DNA of 64,000 nucleotides from NCBI RefSeq assembly GCF_949628215.1, contig NC_134280.1:4416001-4480000 (forward strand), read 5' to 3'. Each line of letters begins with the position of its first letter. Within the stretch, counting starts at the first letter, position 1. This DNA comes from Phalacrocorax aristotelis (Eukaryota > Chordata > Aves > Suliformes > Phalacrocoracidae). The notes below the pieces were generated by a model. That model saw only the letters and a program-made list of their open reading frames with translations. It was not told the origin of the DNA and searched no databases. Shown piece by piece: positions 23,037 to 35,045 of this stretch. The translations under genes and the position numbers were made by a program.

Positions 23037-23215
23037 TTGGTGTAATTCCCCTGGAGTTACACCTTTGAAGGCCTGTAAAGAGGCCTGAACTGCATGAAAT
23101 GCCATCGCATAAATTACCACTACGGTGGGACTTCATTATCATTTGTAGATTGCATTTCCTGATGTATCTGAAAATATCCACTCAGGGCCAAATCCTCACT
23201 CTGTTCAATTTGAGT
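23037..23215 (+). repeat. Old palindromic sauropsid repeat remnant
   Basis: GGTGTAATTCCCCTGGAGTT continues to ACACC and forms an inverted repeat (GGTGTAA/GTTACACC). About 120 bases on comes CAGGGCCAAATCCTCACTC. From memory both are signatures of an old amniote or sauropsid interspersed repeat with TGGAGTTACACC and GGGCCAAATCCTCA motifs. The family assignment is uncertain. Confidence 0.4.
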
Positions 23216-25299
23216 ATAACTTTCAGCTCTAACAGGGTGTCAGGCTCCCAACAGGGAGCTTTGAAAGCACAGTGTATCTCGTTGGGCTTTACAGCAGCGA
23301 TCTTCAAAGATGCCTAGTGGGAGAAAGGCCACCCAGCACCAGAGAAAGCTGCAAGAATGTGCTAGGGGCTGCCAGAGCTCTCCGTGCTCGTGCCTTCCCC
23401 TACCCCACTTCTCTCCACTGTGGACATCTGAGCCAACCTTATATTTATTGGAAAACACATTAAGACCAATAACTCAAGAGCCTGAGTTATGATAAGTGCT
23501 TTCATTTTCCTTACCATTGGTAAAAAAAATAATAATTTCTGACGATGCTAACAGTGACCTGATCCCATCCATCGTGTTCCTGTAACAACCCTATTTCAAA
23601 ACATTGCAAGGTTTGCCCAGGAAAGAAGCCCTGACCTGAGGTAGGAGTAGCTTGGGACCAGAGACCAGCTGCAGAAAAGACTGAGCCTTTTAAACAGATC
23701 GGTACTACTTGGGAGCTACATACAGCAGCTGAAACACATGCCATTGTATCGGGGAGTGAAAAAACCAATCTGTAACTTCAACTTGTTTAAAACAGATTTA
23801 ATTAGAACTAATACAAATGCATCTTTCCTACATGGCTGATCTAATCAACACTGGCAGTTTTAATTACAAGCCTATTTAAGGTGAACATATTGCATTACTG
23901 TGAAAAAGATGCATTATTTTACGTTGTAGGTGTACCTCCTACTTCTCTATCTGTCACACAAGCAGCGTCTTTAATAGCTGTTAATGTTATGTCTCATTTT
24001 CCAAGTTCAATTTTTGAAGTTTCTAAGCACAATCCGCTGGAATCCAACCCAAATCTAATAATTGCAATCTATTTTATTTTTTCCTCACTATTTAGTTTTC
24101 ACCACAAAGAGAATGACAGGTCTAATATGAGGCTCCTGAAATGTAGTTACATCTAAGCTTCAGCGCTCCAGAGCACATAAAATAAATATATGATCAATGA
24201 AATGAAACATGACAAAATGTTTCATATTGATGTTATTTTTCTTTTCAAAACGTCTTTTATGGTTAATGCCCTCAGTCACTTTTTCCATACATTTTCTTTT
24301 TTGTAATATATAGCTTTCCTAGTTCTGATTTCAAGTTCAGGGTGCCTGGGGAGAATTGGAAGATTTCTTCAAACCAAGACTGTTCCTTCAGCCTTTCACA
24401 TGAGAAAATTGTTAGGCGCATTAAAGTATTCCTGACTATGTTGCATTCCTTTGTTCAGAGTGAGTTTTGGGAACACATCCTTTTCTCATTATATTTCCAT
24501 AAAATATATTTGATCTATTCTATTCTTAGAATACCTCTGATGTGGTCTGTGAATGGAGCACAGTATAAAAATATTTCTTCTTTTTTTTTTTTTATACGAG
24601 ACAAAATGTTTCCATTTCTTAGACACATAAAAAGTCACTATATAGCACTCCACGAAAGTAAAACTTTACAGAAAGTCTTGGTATAACTCGGCACAGATCA
24701 CAAAAGGAATCCATCATTGCAGAGTCCAGTTGTAGCTCAGAGCCTCATCAAACGCACACAGATAGTGACAGAAGGAGAAAAAGAAGAGGAGGAGAAGAAA
24801 GAGGAGAGGCATAAAGGAGGAATGAGACCTGGATAATACTGCTGGGAAGCAAGTTTATATTTAGCAGCACAGAAAGATGTTAACCATGTGCCTCCTAGAA
24901 AAAAAATAAATCTGCCGTAATAGTAGTTGACAATAAAATCACCTTTGGAAAAAGTCTTAATACTTTCAGAGCACAACCCAGGATACCTCCAAATGCAGAC
25001 AGATGCTTGAAATGTTTACACAGACAGATCACTGCAGCAATTTAGGCATTTTTGCCCCCTTCACTTCCCTATCTTCTGACTGTTGTCTTCTTTAGGACCT
25101 TGAGAAAGACCAAGTAGCAGCCGCTCTGAGCGGCTTTTTTCTGCAGCTTAGGCTTGGCTTGGCTGTTTATTGCTACACCCATAAAATTATGGTTTTGATC
25201 AATCTCTTCAGAACCCTTTTTCTCTCTGAAGTTTTCCATTCGTCCAAGGAGCACTGCTCCAACCTGACATGTTGGAAACATGAGGACCAAGAATACAGG
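23216..25299. other. Noncoding stretch, no gene seen
   Basis: It includes a T-run near 24582 and a purine-rich tract at 24771-24813 (AGGAG/AAGAG units). Open frames of up to 114 codons lack motifs. Confidence 0.6.
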
Positions 25300-25405
25300 G
25301 TTGCCTCCGGTCCGGATCCACCCCGATCCGGCGGGGAGTGAAACACCCCGACGCACACGGCCAGGGCAGAAATCACCCCTTCCAGCAGCCGAGTGTGCCC
25401 CCGAT
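25300..25405. other. Local CpG-rich segment
   Basis: About nine CpGs fall in roughly 100 bases (CCTCCGGTCCGGATCC, CCCGATCCGGCGGG, CCCGACGCACACGG). TCCGGATCC and GATCCGGCGG repeat the same GATCCG-type words. No promoter motif or open frame accompanies it. Confidence 0.35.
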
Positions 25406-26463
25406 TTTTACTCCAGTAATGTCATCTGATGTGAACCAGGAGCCTGCAGCAGCCCAGCTGCATTGGTTGCTGACCACAAATGACTTAATCCCCAGTATAA
25501 ACAAGGCCTAACGTTCAAATTCATCTGCCGATTCCCTCGCAGCTTCCTACTCACAGTTCACGGAAGATGACTTCTCCTTGTTCCCACAACTGGATAGTCG
25601 GGATCAAAGGCTCGAAGAGAAAGAATATAAAGCCTTTTTTTGGAAAAAAAAAATCCAAAAACAAAAAACCCACCCTCAGGTTGCAAGTGTCTTCGCTTCA
25701 CCATGTTGTGGTGTTTAAAAAAAAAAATTAAATCACCATAGAAAATTTTTAAAACTTTAAAACAGTAACATGCTTGTGTAGGTACCGGCGGCAGCAGCAG
25801 CTGCATGGGATGCAGTTTGTGCCTCTCGCTATCCTCATAAATACATATATTTATTGTTGATTGTTTAACAGACAAACCGGCATTCGCTCCAGATGCTATT
25901 TCAACAGCCATGGGAAGGGCTTCAACCGGCTGAGCCAGAAAGCAGGTGAAGTGGGGGGGGAGGGGAGTGGTTTATTGTTTAGTTTTAATTCCCATCAGAA
26001 CTGAAAAATATTTGAGAAAAAAATCATGTAAACAGAAATGTAAAATCTGTGAAGATCAATGCCTTTTTTTAAATTAATATTTTACTCTAGAGGAGTGAAA
26101 TATAACTTACAGTCTCAAAATCAGACTGATGGTGTCTGTCTGAGAACCTTCGATGCATCAACAGCACAAAACTGCCTGATCCCCCACAAACTGCAGACTG
26201 GAAATGTGGAAATTATTCACGTAGGTGTGTTGGCAGGGTTGTGTCATCTATCCCATAATGCACCTGGTTGCCATCACTTTTACTTTAAAGAGCACTAAAA
26301 TTCAGCTAATAAAATTTAAAAAGAAAATCATATAAAAAGTGACATATAAGCAGGTTTAACATATGAATAAAAAAGCTTTAGCATGTTCTTTGACACATGA
26401 AGCGTACATTCTTTTTTATCAGGCTTTTCCCAATTAAAATAATGAAAAACATGCACTACTTAC
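25406..26463. other. Noncoding stretch, no gene seen
   Basis: A-rich tracts lie near 25647 and 25720, with a G-rich run near 25950. The 117-codon minus frame (25558-25911) is low-complexity in part and has no domain. Confidence 0.6.
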
Positions 26464-26494
26464 AAATAAATAAATAAATAAATAAATAAATAAA
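26464..26494 (+). repeat. (AAAT)n microsatellite
   Basis: Nearly eight perfect AAAT units, followed by AACCACCACCCCCC. It is the clearest tetranucleotide repeat in the window. Confidence 0.95.
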
Positions 26495-28109
26495 ACCACC
26501 ACCCCCCAGCCTCACCCGCAGTAATAAATACTGCGTGTGTAACAGGATCATTCTGGCAAAGGAGATTTTTTTCTCCCCCTCTATGAAATTTTCTTGGGTA
26601 ATATACAACAATGAATTTTCATCACACTGTCCACAGATTTGCACACATAAAGGGACTTACACGAAGGCAAGCTATTTTCCCCTAGGAACTCTCCATTTCC
26701 AGCAGTTATTTTAATGGCCATGCATCACTCCTCTGCCTTCGGTGCCCTTGGCTCTGCTACTGCCATCCCAAGCGCCCTTCAACCCAAAGACCTCAACTCT
26801 GCCCATCCCAGGAGGTCCCAGCCACGCAGTCAGATCCACGTCCCAGACAGGTGGGACACAGTATTTCTTGTCACTGTTTTAGGGAGTGGCTCTGCAAGCA
26901 CTGGAGATGCTGATGGGAGCCAAGACCAACCCAGCACACACCTTCTGGTTGAACCACCGCAGGAAAAGTGTTAATTAAGCTCATCTTAAGTTTGCAGGGC
27001 AGAGAAAGTCATTCACATGAACTTCCTTTGCCACTGCATGCTTGAATTTCACGCACTCTTAGCAATGAAGCAGCTCATGAGCTTCAGCCCTCCCTACAAG
27101 GAGCTGAAGAGCCGGTGGCTGATAGACAACATCTCCTTGCTGCAGCTAGACTTCTTATCCGTGTTCCCTCTCACCTTGGCTTTCCATCAGCCCTCCCCAG
27201 TGGTCACAGTCGCCAGGGTGCCCCTGCGCAATGGCTGGCCACACACAAGCAGCTGTGCGCATCAAGTGCAAGATGGTGCAAAGCCAGCTCCTCACGGACA
27301 CCGCAGGTGAAGGCGAGTTTTACTCCACCTCACGGAAAAACGCTCAACCAGTTGTCTAGAACAATAAAAAAAAAAACCCTAATCGTATGCTTGGCTTCCC
27401 ATCTAGTATATGATAACTGAAATGGCTGGGATCAGAAAAGCTTTACCACCTCTGTTTCCCCCGTCACATGCTGTACTTCTACTTAAGTGCAAGGTAAAGG
27501 CCAGTGACAGAAGGAGCACTTTGTTTATCGACATTTCTTCATATCAGCTCAGCGATCTACAGGATCAATCCCTTAATTTTCAACATCTTTTAAGCATGTC
27601 AGAGATCAGAAATGAGCCATATCTTGCTTCTTAATAAGTTTCTATATAAATCACTGCCTTATTAAAAACAAAACATAGTATCCTCCACTAATGATCAAAT
27701 TCTACAGTTTAGCAATGTTAATGACCCTTTACTCTGGAACACTGAAATATTTTTATTATAAAGGTTATGACTTGTATTGTATTTATTGTAAGCAGGGGTT
27801 TTATATTTTTTAAAAAAATCAATATTTTAATATGTAACACCTAAATATATAACCTTCCTATGGCTACATTTCAAAGGCAATGTGTGTGTTCCACTTTCTT
27901 TAAAATAAAATATTTAAAAAACCCAGCAACTCTTCAGAAAGTTGTAAATATTCTAGAAAGCTTGTTAATCATGAAATCTTATAAACTGAAATTTGTTCAG
28001 GGCAAGGGAATCTATATGATTTTCAGCAAACTGCCTTTGTTTCAGAAGCACTGGTTCACATGTCAGCACGCCAATGTGTCATGCCTGGTTACATTTGTCT
28101 TGTTGTGTT
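26495..28109. other. Noncoding stretch, no gene seen
   Basis: GC-richer from 26700 to 27300, where several overlapping frames of 86-101 codons occur on the plus strand without motifs. AT-rich from 27600 to 27900. No repeat is recognised. Confidence 0.55.
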
Positions 28110-28540
28110 AAAATTACGTTCCTGACATACCCAGGCTCGATGCCCCATCTCCATTATGTGTCAGGCTGCCCGTTTTAAGAGCGTTAGCTTTTAATGTCTT
28201 TGTACTGCCTTGTTTTTTGCATTGCATGAATTTGCCGACTAGAGAGTAAGACCGATGCCCTCTTCTGTCTCTGGTCCCAGCAGAGACCGCCCGGCAAGGC
28301 ACTTGCACCCACCAGGACTCCAAACACACTTAAATCATACGTGGCAATTGTCCAAGCTCAAAGGAGAGGCTGTACAATAAACAGCTGTGTCAGCCGAATA
28401 TGGCAGTATGGCTCGATTCATATTGCTTTCCCAGAGCCCTCCCCGTAAGCCCCACTCCTCGCAGGAGAAATAACGAATGTTTACATTTGTCACCTGGGCA
28501 AAATATGCTTTCACATTAAATGTTCACAGTCGGCTTCCTG
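28110..28540. promoter_or_regulatory. Candidate conserved noncoding element / enhancer
   Basis: A high-complexity block with retained CpGs. It contains CAATTG, AATAAACAGCTGTGTCAG (a forkhead-like core beside the E-box CAGCTG), GCCGAATATGG, CTCGATTCATATTGC, TGTTTAC (forkhead) and CACCTG (E-box). There is no long frame and no repeat. The motif mix resembles developmental enhancers; this is inference. Confidence 0.4.
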
Positions 28541-31500
28541 GCGAAAGGCAACGTGGGTGTAGGACAGTAGCTGGCTCTGAGGCGTACGTTCAGGTGGCTC
28601 TTCATGCCATGGGTGGTTCAGCTACAGGGCAGCATTTGCAGTGGGCATGGAGGAGGCTGGCAATGTGCAGAACTTCATGGTTAAGTAGAAATCCTAGATA
28701 AATTCAGCAAGTGTGGGCTTTGATCCCACTGCAAGCAATCTAGGTAGGATTATTGTTCTACAATACAATTCTCATCCAGCTGTTGGAAACTCAGACATGT
28801 GCCAGTCTCCAGTATCGACATTTGCTTCTGTTAAATTCAGTTAAATTCATCAAAATGTTTTGACTCTCTCTTCTTCTGAAATACTGCATTATAATTAGCC
28901 CAGTACACCGGACTGACTTTGGGATAGCTAGAAATCATCAGTAAACAGAAGTTTCCTTACAAGGACATTTTGAATTTCTTTTCCTTCTTATGTACTAGCA
29001 CATGTATGTACATTTAAACTCTCATCACAGGGCTCAAGGCTTAAGTGTGTATTTTGGTAAAATAATAACATTTTCTCTTTATTATGGGTGTAAAATAGAT
29101 CAGAACTCTAGTATCAATTTTTTATGGGGCTACAACGGTAACAAGACAGGTGTCAAACATCTTGCTCATTAGGGTTCGATTTTGTTAATTCCCTTTTAAA
29201 CCAGGGCACAAGGTAGAGGCCCATGGTGGCAATGGGGATAACTCCTGTAGACACCCCACCATCACTGTCTCATACACATGTCCTCCCCATACACCCGACA
29301 GCCATAAATTGGAAGTCTTCTTGAGTAAGACAGTCTAGAGAGCAGTCACGTGAAAAATTCTATGGCTGTTTTTGTATAATATTCGTTGACATCATTGATC
29401 TCTCCAAGTAAAAAGCAAACATACTATCATTTAATATCATATCATATCAAGCTGCACAGCCATGGGCAGAAGCAGCAATGCATTAACTTTTTGAATTCCT
29501 GTACCAGGACTACTACTCCTCTGGGAAAGGGACTCTAGACTTCAGAAATTTACATTATAAATTATTTATACAAGCACAAAGTAAAGTAAACTTGTTCTTT
29601 AAGTGAAGGCTTTTGTACAGCTGATTTTGCAAGTTATCTTCCATGTTTGGGTCGTGAGGTATCATACTTCAATACCAATAGAAACCCATTTTATAAAAGC
29701 AAGAAGTAACAAATCAATAAATAAACTACCAAGCATAATTACGCCACAGGTCAACGTTTCTCCAACACCAGTAGCTGATGTACACTGAGTTACCACATAC
29801 ACTCATAAAAAGTAACAGATATAACCTGTTGGTGCAAAATTTTAAAAGCAAGTGCTGGCTTTGGAAGTTAGTATAAGTGCTGGTGAGCATATAACAGGTG
29901 ATCGTAAAGGTACTTGAGCAGCTGAATGCAAATAAGTCTGAAAATTTCACCCAGTGACAAGAGTCATACTGGGCTAAAATTCACTTAATATTTCATAATT
30001 CAAACTATAACAACTTCTTATCACAAAGCTCCACACGTCTGCAAAGTAACCCTCCCTCTATCCCCATTTTCAGCTGTCTTTCAAATAGCTGAGCAGTTTA
30101 TGACCCAGACATGGTAAGACCCTAAGTAACACTGGGTTCTAGTTTGGGACTTTTTGAACTGCAGTAGAAGTTTTCTGTTGAAAATTTGAAAAGCAAATTT
30201 GTTAGTCTGAAGCTTAACATGTTTTTTTAATAAAATTGACTGGTTTACATCTTGCAACATTCCAAAAAATTAAAAATAATAAACATCTCAGACTTGCTTC
30301 CTCTTTAGCTGGACAGGTTTCCCACAGCTGAATCCTTTGATGATACTCTTTGGACTTTCTATTTTAAGAAGCCATCCCTTTCTGCTTCTCTCTGGAGGCG
30401 AACTCTTTTGCTCTCCTGCCAATCTTCCTCTTGACCTTTCTGTCCTGTGTACTTGGCCCTTCCCTCTCTTTTCCAAAGTCCTCTCTCTCTCCTTCCACAC
30501 CACTAGACCCTCTTCATTTCCAGTGCCAATAATTCCTCCTCAGTTGCCAGCAGACCTCCTCTTCTGCCCTGGTTGCCAAACTATTTAATCTTCTAGCCCT
30601 TCTTCTTCACTTTTGCCAGAAGATTTCTCCAACTTCCAGAGGAAGCGTATTGCCAAGACCACCCCATGTTTTTGCACCAGTGTAACAGCCAGTATTGATA
30701 CAACTGGATATATTAACTGCAGGAACCACATGTAGCAGTAAAAAACTGTTATTATGACATTGAAGTTATACATAAACGTTGACCTTAATTGCACATCAAG
30801 AGGAAATTACTTTTCAAATGCTATAGGTAATAATTTTAACTCAATCTCTAATTTCCAAACCAAAATATTACATTAAAGAACACATAAAGGTATACCGGAG
30901 ACCACCTTTTTTGTGTGAAGGGAGACCTGCTTAGTAAACACCTCTTTACCACGAACACTGTGAAAACAGCAATAGGTCAGCTGCGTTGCATGAGTTTCAC
31001 GTGAACCGCCTATTTTTTGTTGCAGTAGCTGCAAGACAGTATCCAACACCCTCTTCAGCAAACTCACTGACATGGTTCTTAACAAAAACTCTAACTCTCA
31101 CTAAAGAGTATTTATCAGACTCCTCCACATCATGTGTCAAACCAAGAACTGTCCATGCCTAGGGACTAAGGGAGGATGTTCTTTTTGGCCTTGGACACAG
31201 ATCTTATCTATCTATGCATATTATTCTCTCCCAGCTACAACAATATATCTCTAGCCACTCCAGCCAGATTAATATTTAAACATGATGACATTGCCATTCA
31301 AAAGCTTCAGACTTGATTACTATAGTTCTCATAGTAGGAAACCACTAACTTTAAAAGAATTACAACTCTTTCAGAGTACAGCAGACCAGAAACAGAGGCG
31401 GCTTTCCAAGCCCATCATCCTTACACGTAGCCCTCCTCCCATTAAACATCAAGATAGATACTTCATTTCATTTTGATTTCCCAAAACCCTCCAAGGAACA

Positions 31501-32207
31501 GACCAGCTCTGTGGGCTCCATCACCCAGCATGAACACACTTGCACTTGAGAATTGCCTTCAAATAGGAACATAACCAAGAATCAAACTCATGGAGACAGA
31601 TTAAGTGGTTCAGGCAACAAAGAGAGACTCGCTCCTAAAAATATAGCAATGATTAGAATACCAGCATTTCTAAAAGCCGCCAATAAATCTTGCTTTATTG
31701 ACCTACAGCAGCCTCACAAAAATAACACCGTAAAATAGACAAGTCCACAACCCCCTCTTCATAGACTGAGGAAAAGAACAAATGCCTCCTTTGCAAAATC
31801 TTGAAGCCAAAGATGAATGTTGCATAAATACCTATACTCATACACAAGTAAATAAATAAATAGAGTTGTGAAGTTAACCAAAACATCTTAAAATACTTTG
31901 CTTGTCTGGTGTAAACTCTCCTCAATATAAGGACAGCGTATGCACAGCTCAGAACATTTCAGCCTACAAGCAGTTCTCAACCTCAGACCTGTAAAGCCTT
32001 AAAGGTTTGTTGTGATTTTGAGGGCCTTCAAGCTCTCCCCATGCCATCTTTTACCTGGCAAAGGTAGCCATCCTAGTGTTCACGTTCTACTTTACCGCAT
32101 AAAATGTGAACAGCTTTCAATTTAGGGAACAAAACACCCTCCAGCTGAAGAAAATTCTCACATTACAGAATCTACTTCAATTGTGGTCAGTTGTCATGGA
32201 GAAAGAA
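28541..32207. other. Noncoding stretch, no gene seen
   Basis: AT-rich, with a 10-bp tandem duplication (GTTAAATTCA twice, 28830-28849), an ATATC triplet repeat near 29437, and a pyrimidine-rich patch at 30370-30590. Short frames only. Confidence 0.6.
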
Positions 32208-32300
32208 GGGGGGGGGGAAGAAAAGTATATTCCTATGTGAAAACCTTTCTCATTCAAAAAAGAAAACGGGGAAAAAAAAAACAAACAAACAAACAAAACC
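32208..32300 (+). repeat. G-run plus (AAAC)n tract
   Basis: G10 at 32208-32217. Poly(A) follows at 32272-32281, and then four CAAA units up to about 32298. Confidence 0.88.
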
Positions 32301-32725
32301 CCAACTCCTCTCCTTCCTGCACTTGGCATTTTATGCAAAGTAGGTGAATCTGGAATGAGAGATCATTTAAAAAATACTCATTATGCTATTTATGTACAGA
32401 AATGTGGTTGTGTAAAAGTATAACAGGAATGCATTCACAATTGGTTTAAGTAATTTTCTCTTGGCAAACCACCATAAAAAACAGGGGCGTCATGGCGCCA
32501 CCAGAATCCTAAATTGTGGTGGAGAATCATCAGTACACATGGCATTAATCTCTGTCTCCTTGCAGGAGACACCCTTGCCTGGATTACTGGCCTGCCTCTT
32601 AAATCTAAGACATTGTAACTTGAGTTTAAAAAGACACCATAAATAAGATATACTCTCCTCTCCCCCCATCCCCAAGCAAAATGTTACCCACTTTATTAAA
32701 AAGACAAAATTTCAGACAGTTTACT
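32301..32725. other. Noncoding stretch, no gene seen
   Basis: Short opposite-strand frames of 61 codons only. Nothing else is seen. Confidence 0.6.
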
Positions 32726-32777
32726 CCCGTTAGTACTCTTCATTGTCAAAGCACACCGAAAGCGCAGTACTAATGGG
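32726..32777. repeat. Inverted repeat, 12-bp arms, 28-nt loop
   Basis: CCCGTTAGTACT pairs with AGTACTAATGGG, with a single G-T pair that would be a wobble in plus-strand RNA. The loop carries two CpGs. The stem is a little longer than expected by chance. It is short for a microRNA precursor. Confidence 0.75.
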
Positions 32778-34600
32778 TTAATAATAGATCATGTAATCTT
32801 CAGTATTCATATTGGACATGATTCAGACTACTGAAAGGCTTTTGAAATATATACATATAATTAGTTAACCCATTGGTATTACATTCTTGTTACTTTGGAT
32901 TGATCACAAGACTGTAGGGATCTCATTATACCATACCAGTTTATTTTCCCTAGTGACTGAGAACGCTTAGCTGGCTTTTAATATCTTATTATTAATCGCT
33001 TACTAAGTTTTCAAATCTTCTTTTTCCTTCTTCCAAATTTAGGCAGAGTTTTGTTAATAGTTCAATTTAAAATATCACCATTCTCTTTGCAAATTTCTCT
33101 GTGACTTGTAAACATTTTAAAAATGTTCTACCAGATGAAATTCATGTCTTTTAAAGGAAACTGTGCCTCTGTTTTGGTGGAAAAAAAATAAAAGACTGAT
33201 AGTTTGGGAACACCCACTCAAGATAAAATAAGGATCCTGGAAGATTTCCTGTGGGGGTTAATGGAGGCCAGGCCAATGGTAACTGACCTTGAAGCTTCAT
33301 CTGGGGACTTCGTGTTTGTCCGCAGATTATTTATGTAGGTTTTTTTTAAGGCATCTTCAGTATGCAAAGCTAAGTTTGTCAACCCTGATATGGTGAGGGT
33401 CCAAAAAATGTCACTGATAAGTGCCACCTTTATATGCACTTATAAAAAGGGAACTCAATATGGAAATATTTTTAGTTGATTTTCTTATATTCTACTTAGT
33501 GCAGCATTGCCAAAAACATGCTAACTTAATTCAGAGATAGTACAGCAGCAGAGCATTAACATATTAAATAATTAGCAGATATAGGTATTTTAAATGAAAC
33601 TTACCCACAATGACACATGTTTAATTCAGACTGTGAGCCATGGTGTGCTTTCCCCAACAAGTTATATGACTGTAACACTGTCTTTAAAAGCTATTATTTT
33701 AGATACCTCGGAAAAAGAGGGAAAAAAAAAGTGTTAAGGATCCATACGCAGAGTTTCTGCAAATGAATATGATGTATTCCAGAAACAACATGCATTCACA
33801 CAGACACTCAATAAGAAAGGGACTGTTTACTCAGTTTATAGCTTGAAAACCACTAGGGACTGTGTTCCAGTATGGGAAATTTTAGTACAGTGCATTGTTA
33901 ATACAAAATAAAAAGCAAGCCTGGGAAGTTCGGATTATATTTTTTTGAAAATGCTTGTTTGGACCATTAAAAAAAATACTGCCTTCTAATGTCAAAGTAC
34001 GAACAAATACTTTTTCAGATGAATAAAATCTGTAATCAGTTAGATAAGAGCAATATGCCTTTTTTTGGCATTTAATCAAACAATGAAATCACATACACAT
34101 TTCCTGACACAAAAGACAAATGATGTAATAATCTGAAGGAGTTTCTCTATCTCCTTGGAACTTTGCATACTTGACTTGTTTTCCATATTTTGTGACTTTA
34201 AATGGTGGGAAAATTATATTAAAATGCTTGTAGCAGTTCCTCTAAACTAGCATCCTTTTTGTTTTATTGTATTTAATATAAAAGCAGCAATTATTTGATT
34301 TCAAAGTTATGAAAATATGTACCTTATGAGAAAACAAGCAATTTAAGCTTTAATTGGTGTCATTTTTCACAGAACTGGCAAGATTCTTGCATCCCTGGCA
34401 TGTTGTTTTCTATAAAACTGCAGAGCTGCTTTCAATGAATGTTTTACGAATGTATAAGTTGTTACATGAAGGTATGTGAGTGGATGCCTGGAAATATAAG
34501 ATTTCTGGGGGGATTTATCCACAAAAGATGCATTTCATTTCATAGTGTATATACTGTAATTTTTCCTTAATATTCCTAATGTGCTTTGCTTCCCATTAAG
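32778..34600. promoter_or_regulatory. Cluster of conserved-looking AT-rich blocks
   Basis: Sub-blocks at about 32960-33180, 33530-33720 and 34130-34600 are high-complexity and AT-rich, with ATTA- and TTAATTA-type cores and SOX-like CTTTGT or CATTGT words. They lack repeats and open frames. They resemble vertebrate conserved noncoding elements, but no alignment was possible. Confidence 0.3.
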
Positions 34601-34867
34601 CATTTCTTCCATTCTTGTATGGGAAGAAAGGGGAGGTATGCAAGAGGGATATTTTGCACAGGAGAAATAGAAATAAAGATGGGGGAAACAATGGAAAAAA
34701 CTGCTTTGAGAAAATTACTTCAAGTACCTTTTTTTGTGTAAAATTAGACACCCACACCAGTTGGTTTTATCCCATTCCCCCCTCCCCTTAATTTTTCTTT
34801 AGTAAGTGAAAGGCTCAATCCCTAGTTTAACTTTCCTCCATGAAGTACAAAATACCCATGACCTTAC

Positions 34868-35043
34868 CTACTGGGGGGATGATTTTCTTTTTTAATTTAT
34901 TGAAAACGATACCCACAAGATGTGAACTACAGGCCTCCAACACTGGTTCCTGTAAAGATGTACAAGAGATAATCCCAGATAAAAAGCCTGGTCTGTGTGT
35001 ACAGCTATCCAGCCCTACACCAGTCATGGAAAGGGGTATATAA
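34868..35043 (-). other. Exon-like segment on the minus strand, 176 nt
   Basis: Read on the minus strand, an acceptor GATATTTGCAG (AG at plus 35044-35045) precedes the segment, and the donor AG|GTAAGG follows it at plus 34862-34867. The segment lies within one open frame of 104 codons and reads through SMTGVGLDSCTHRPGFLS and ends KKKIIPPVG. I do not recognise the peptide. It is a candidate exon of a minus-strand transcript or a chance splice pair. Confidence 0.2.
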
Positions 35044-35045
35044 CT

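Noticed and set aside
22624-23088. 154-codon plus-strand frame behind an acceptor-like site
   Set aside because: The 3' end runs through an old interspersed repeat and no domain is visible. Several frames of this length are expected by chance.
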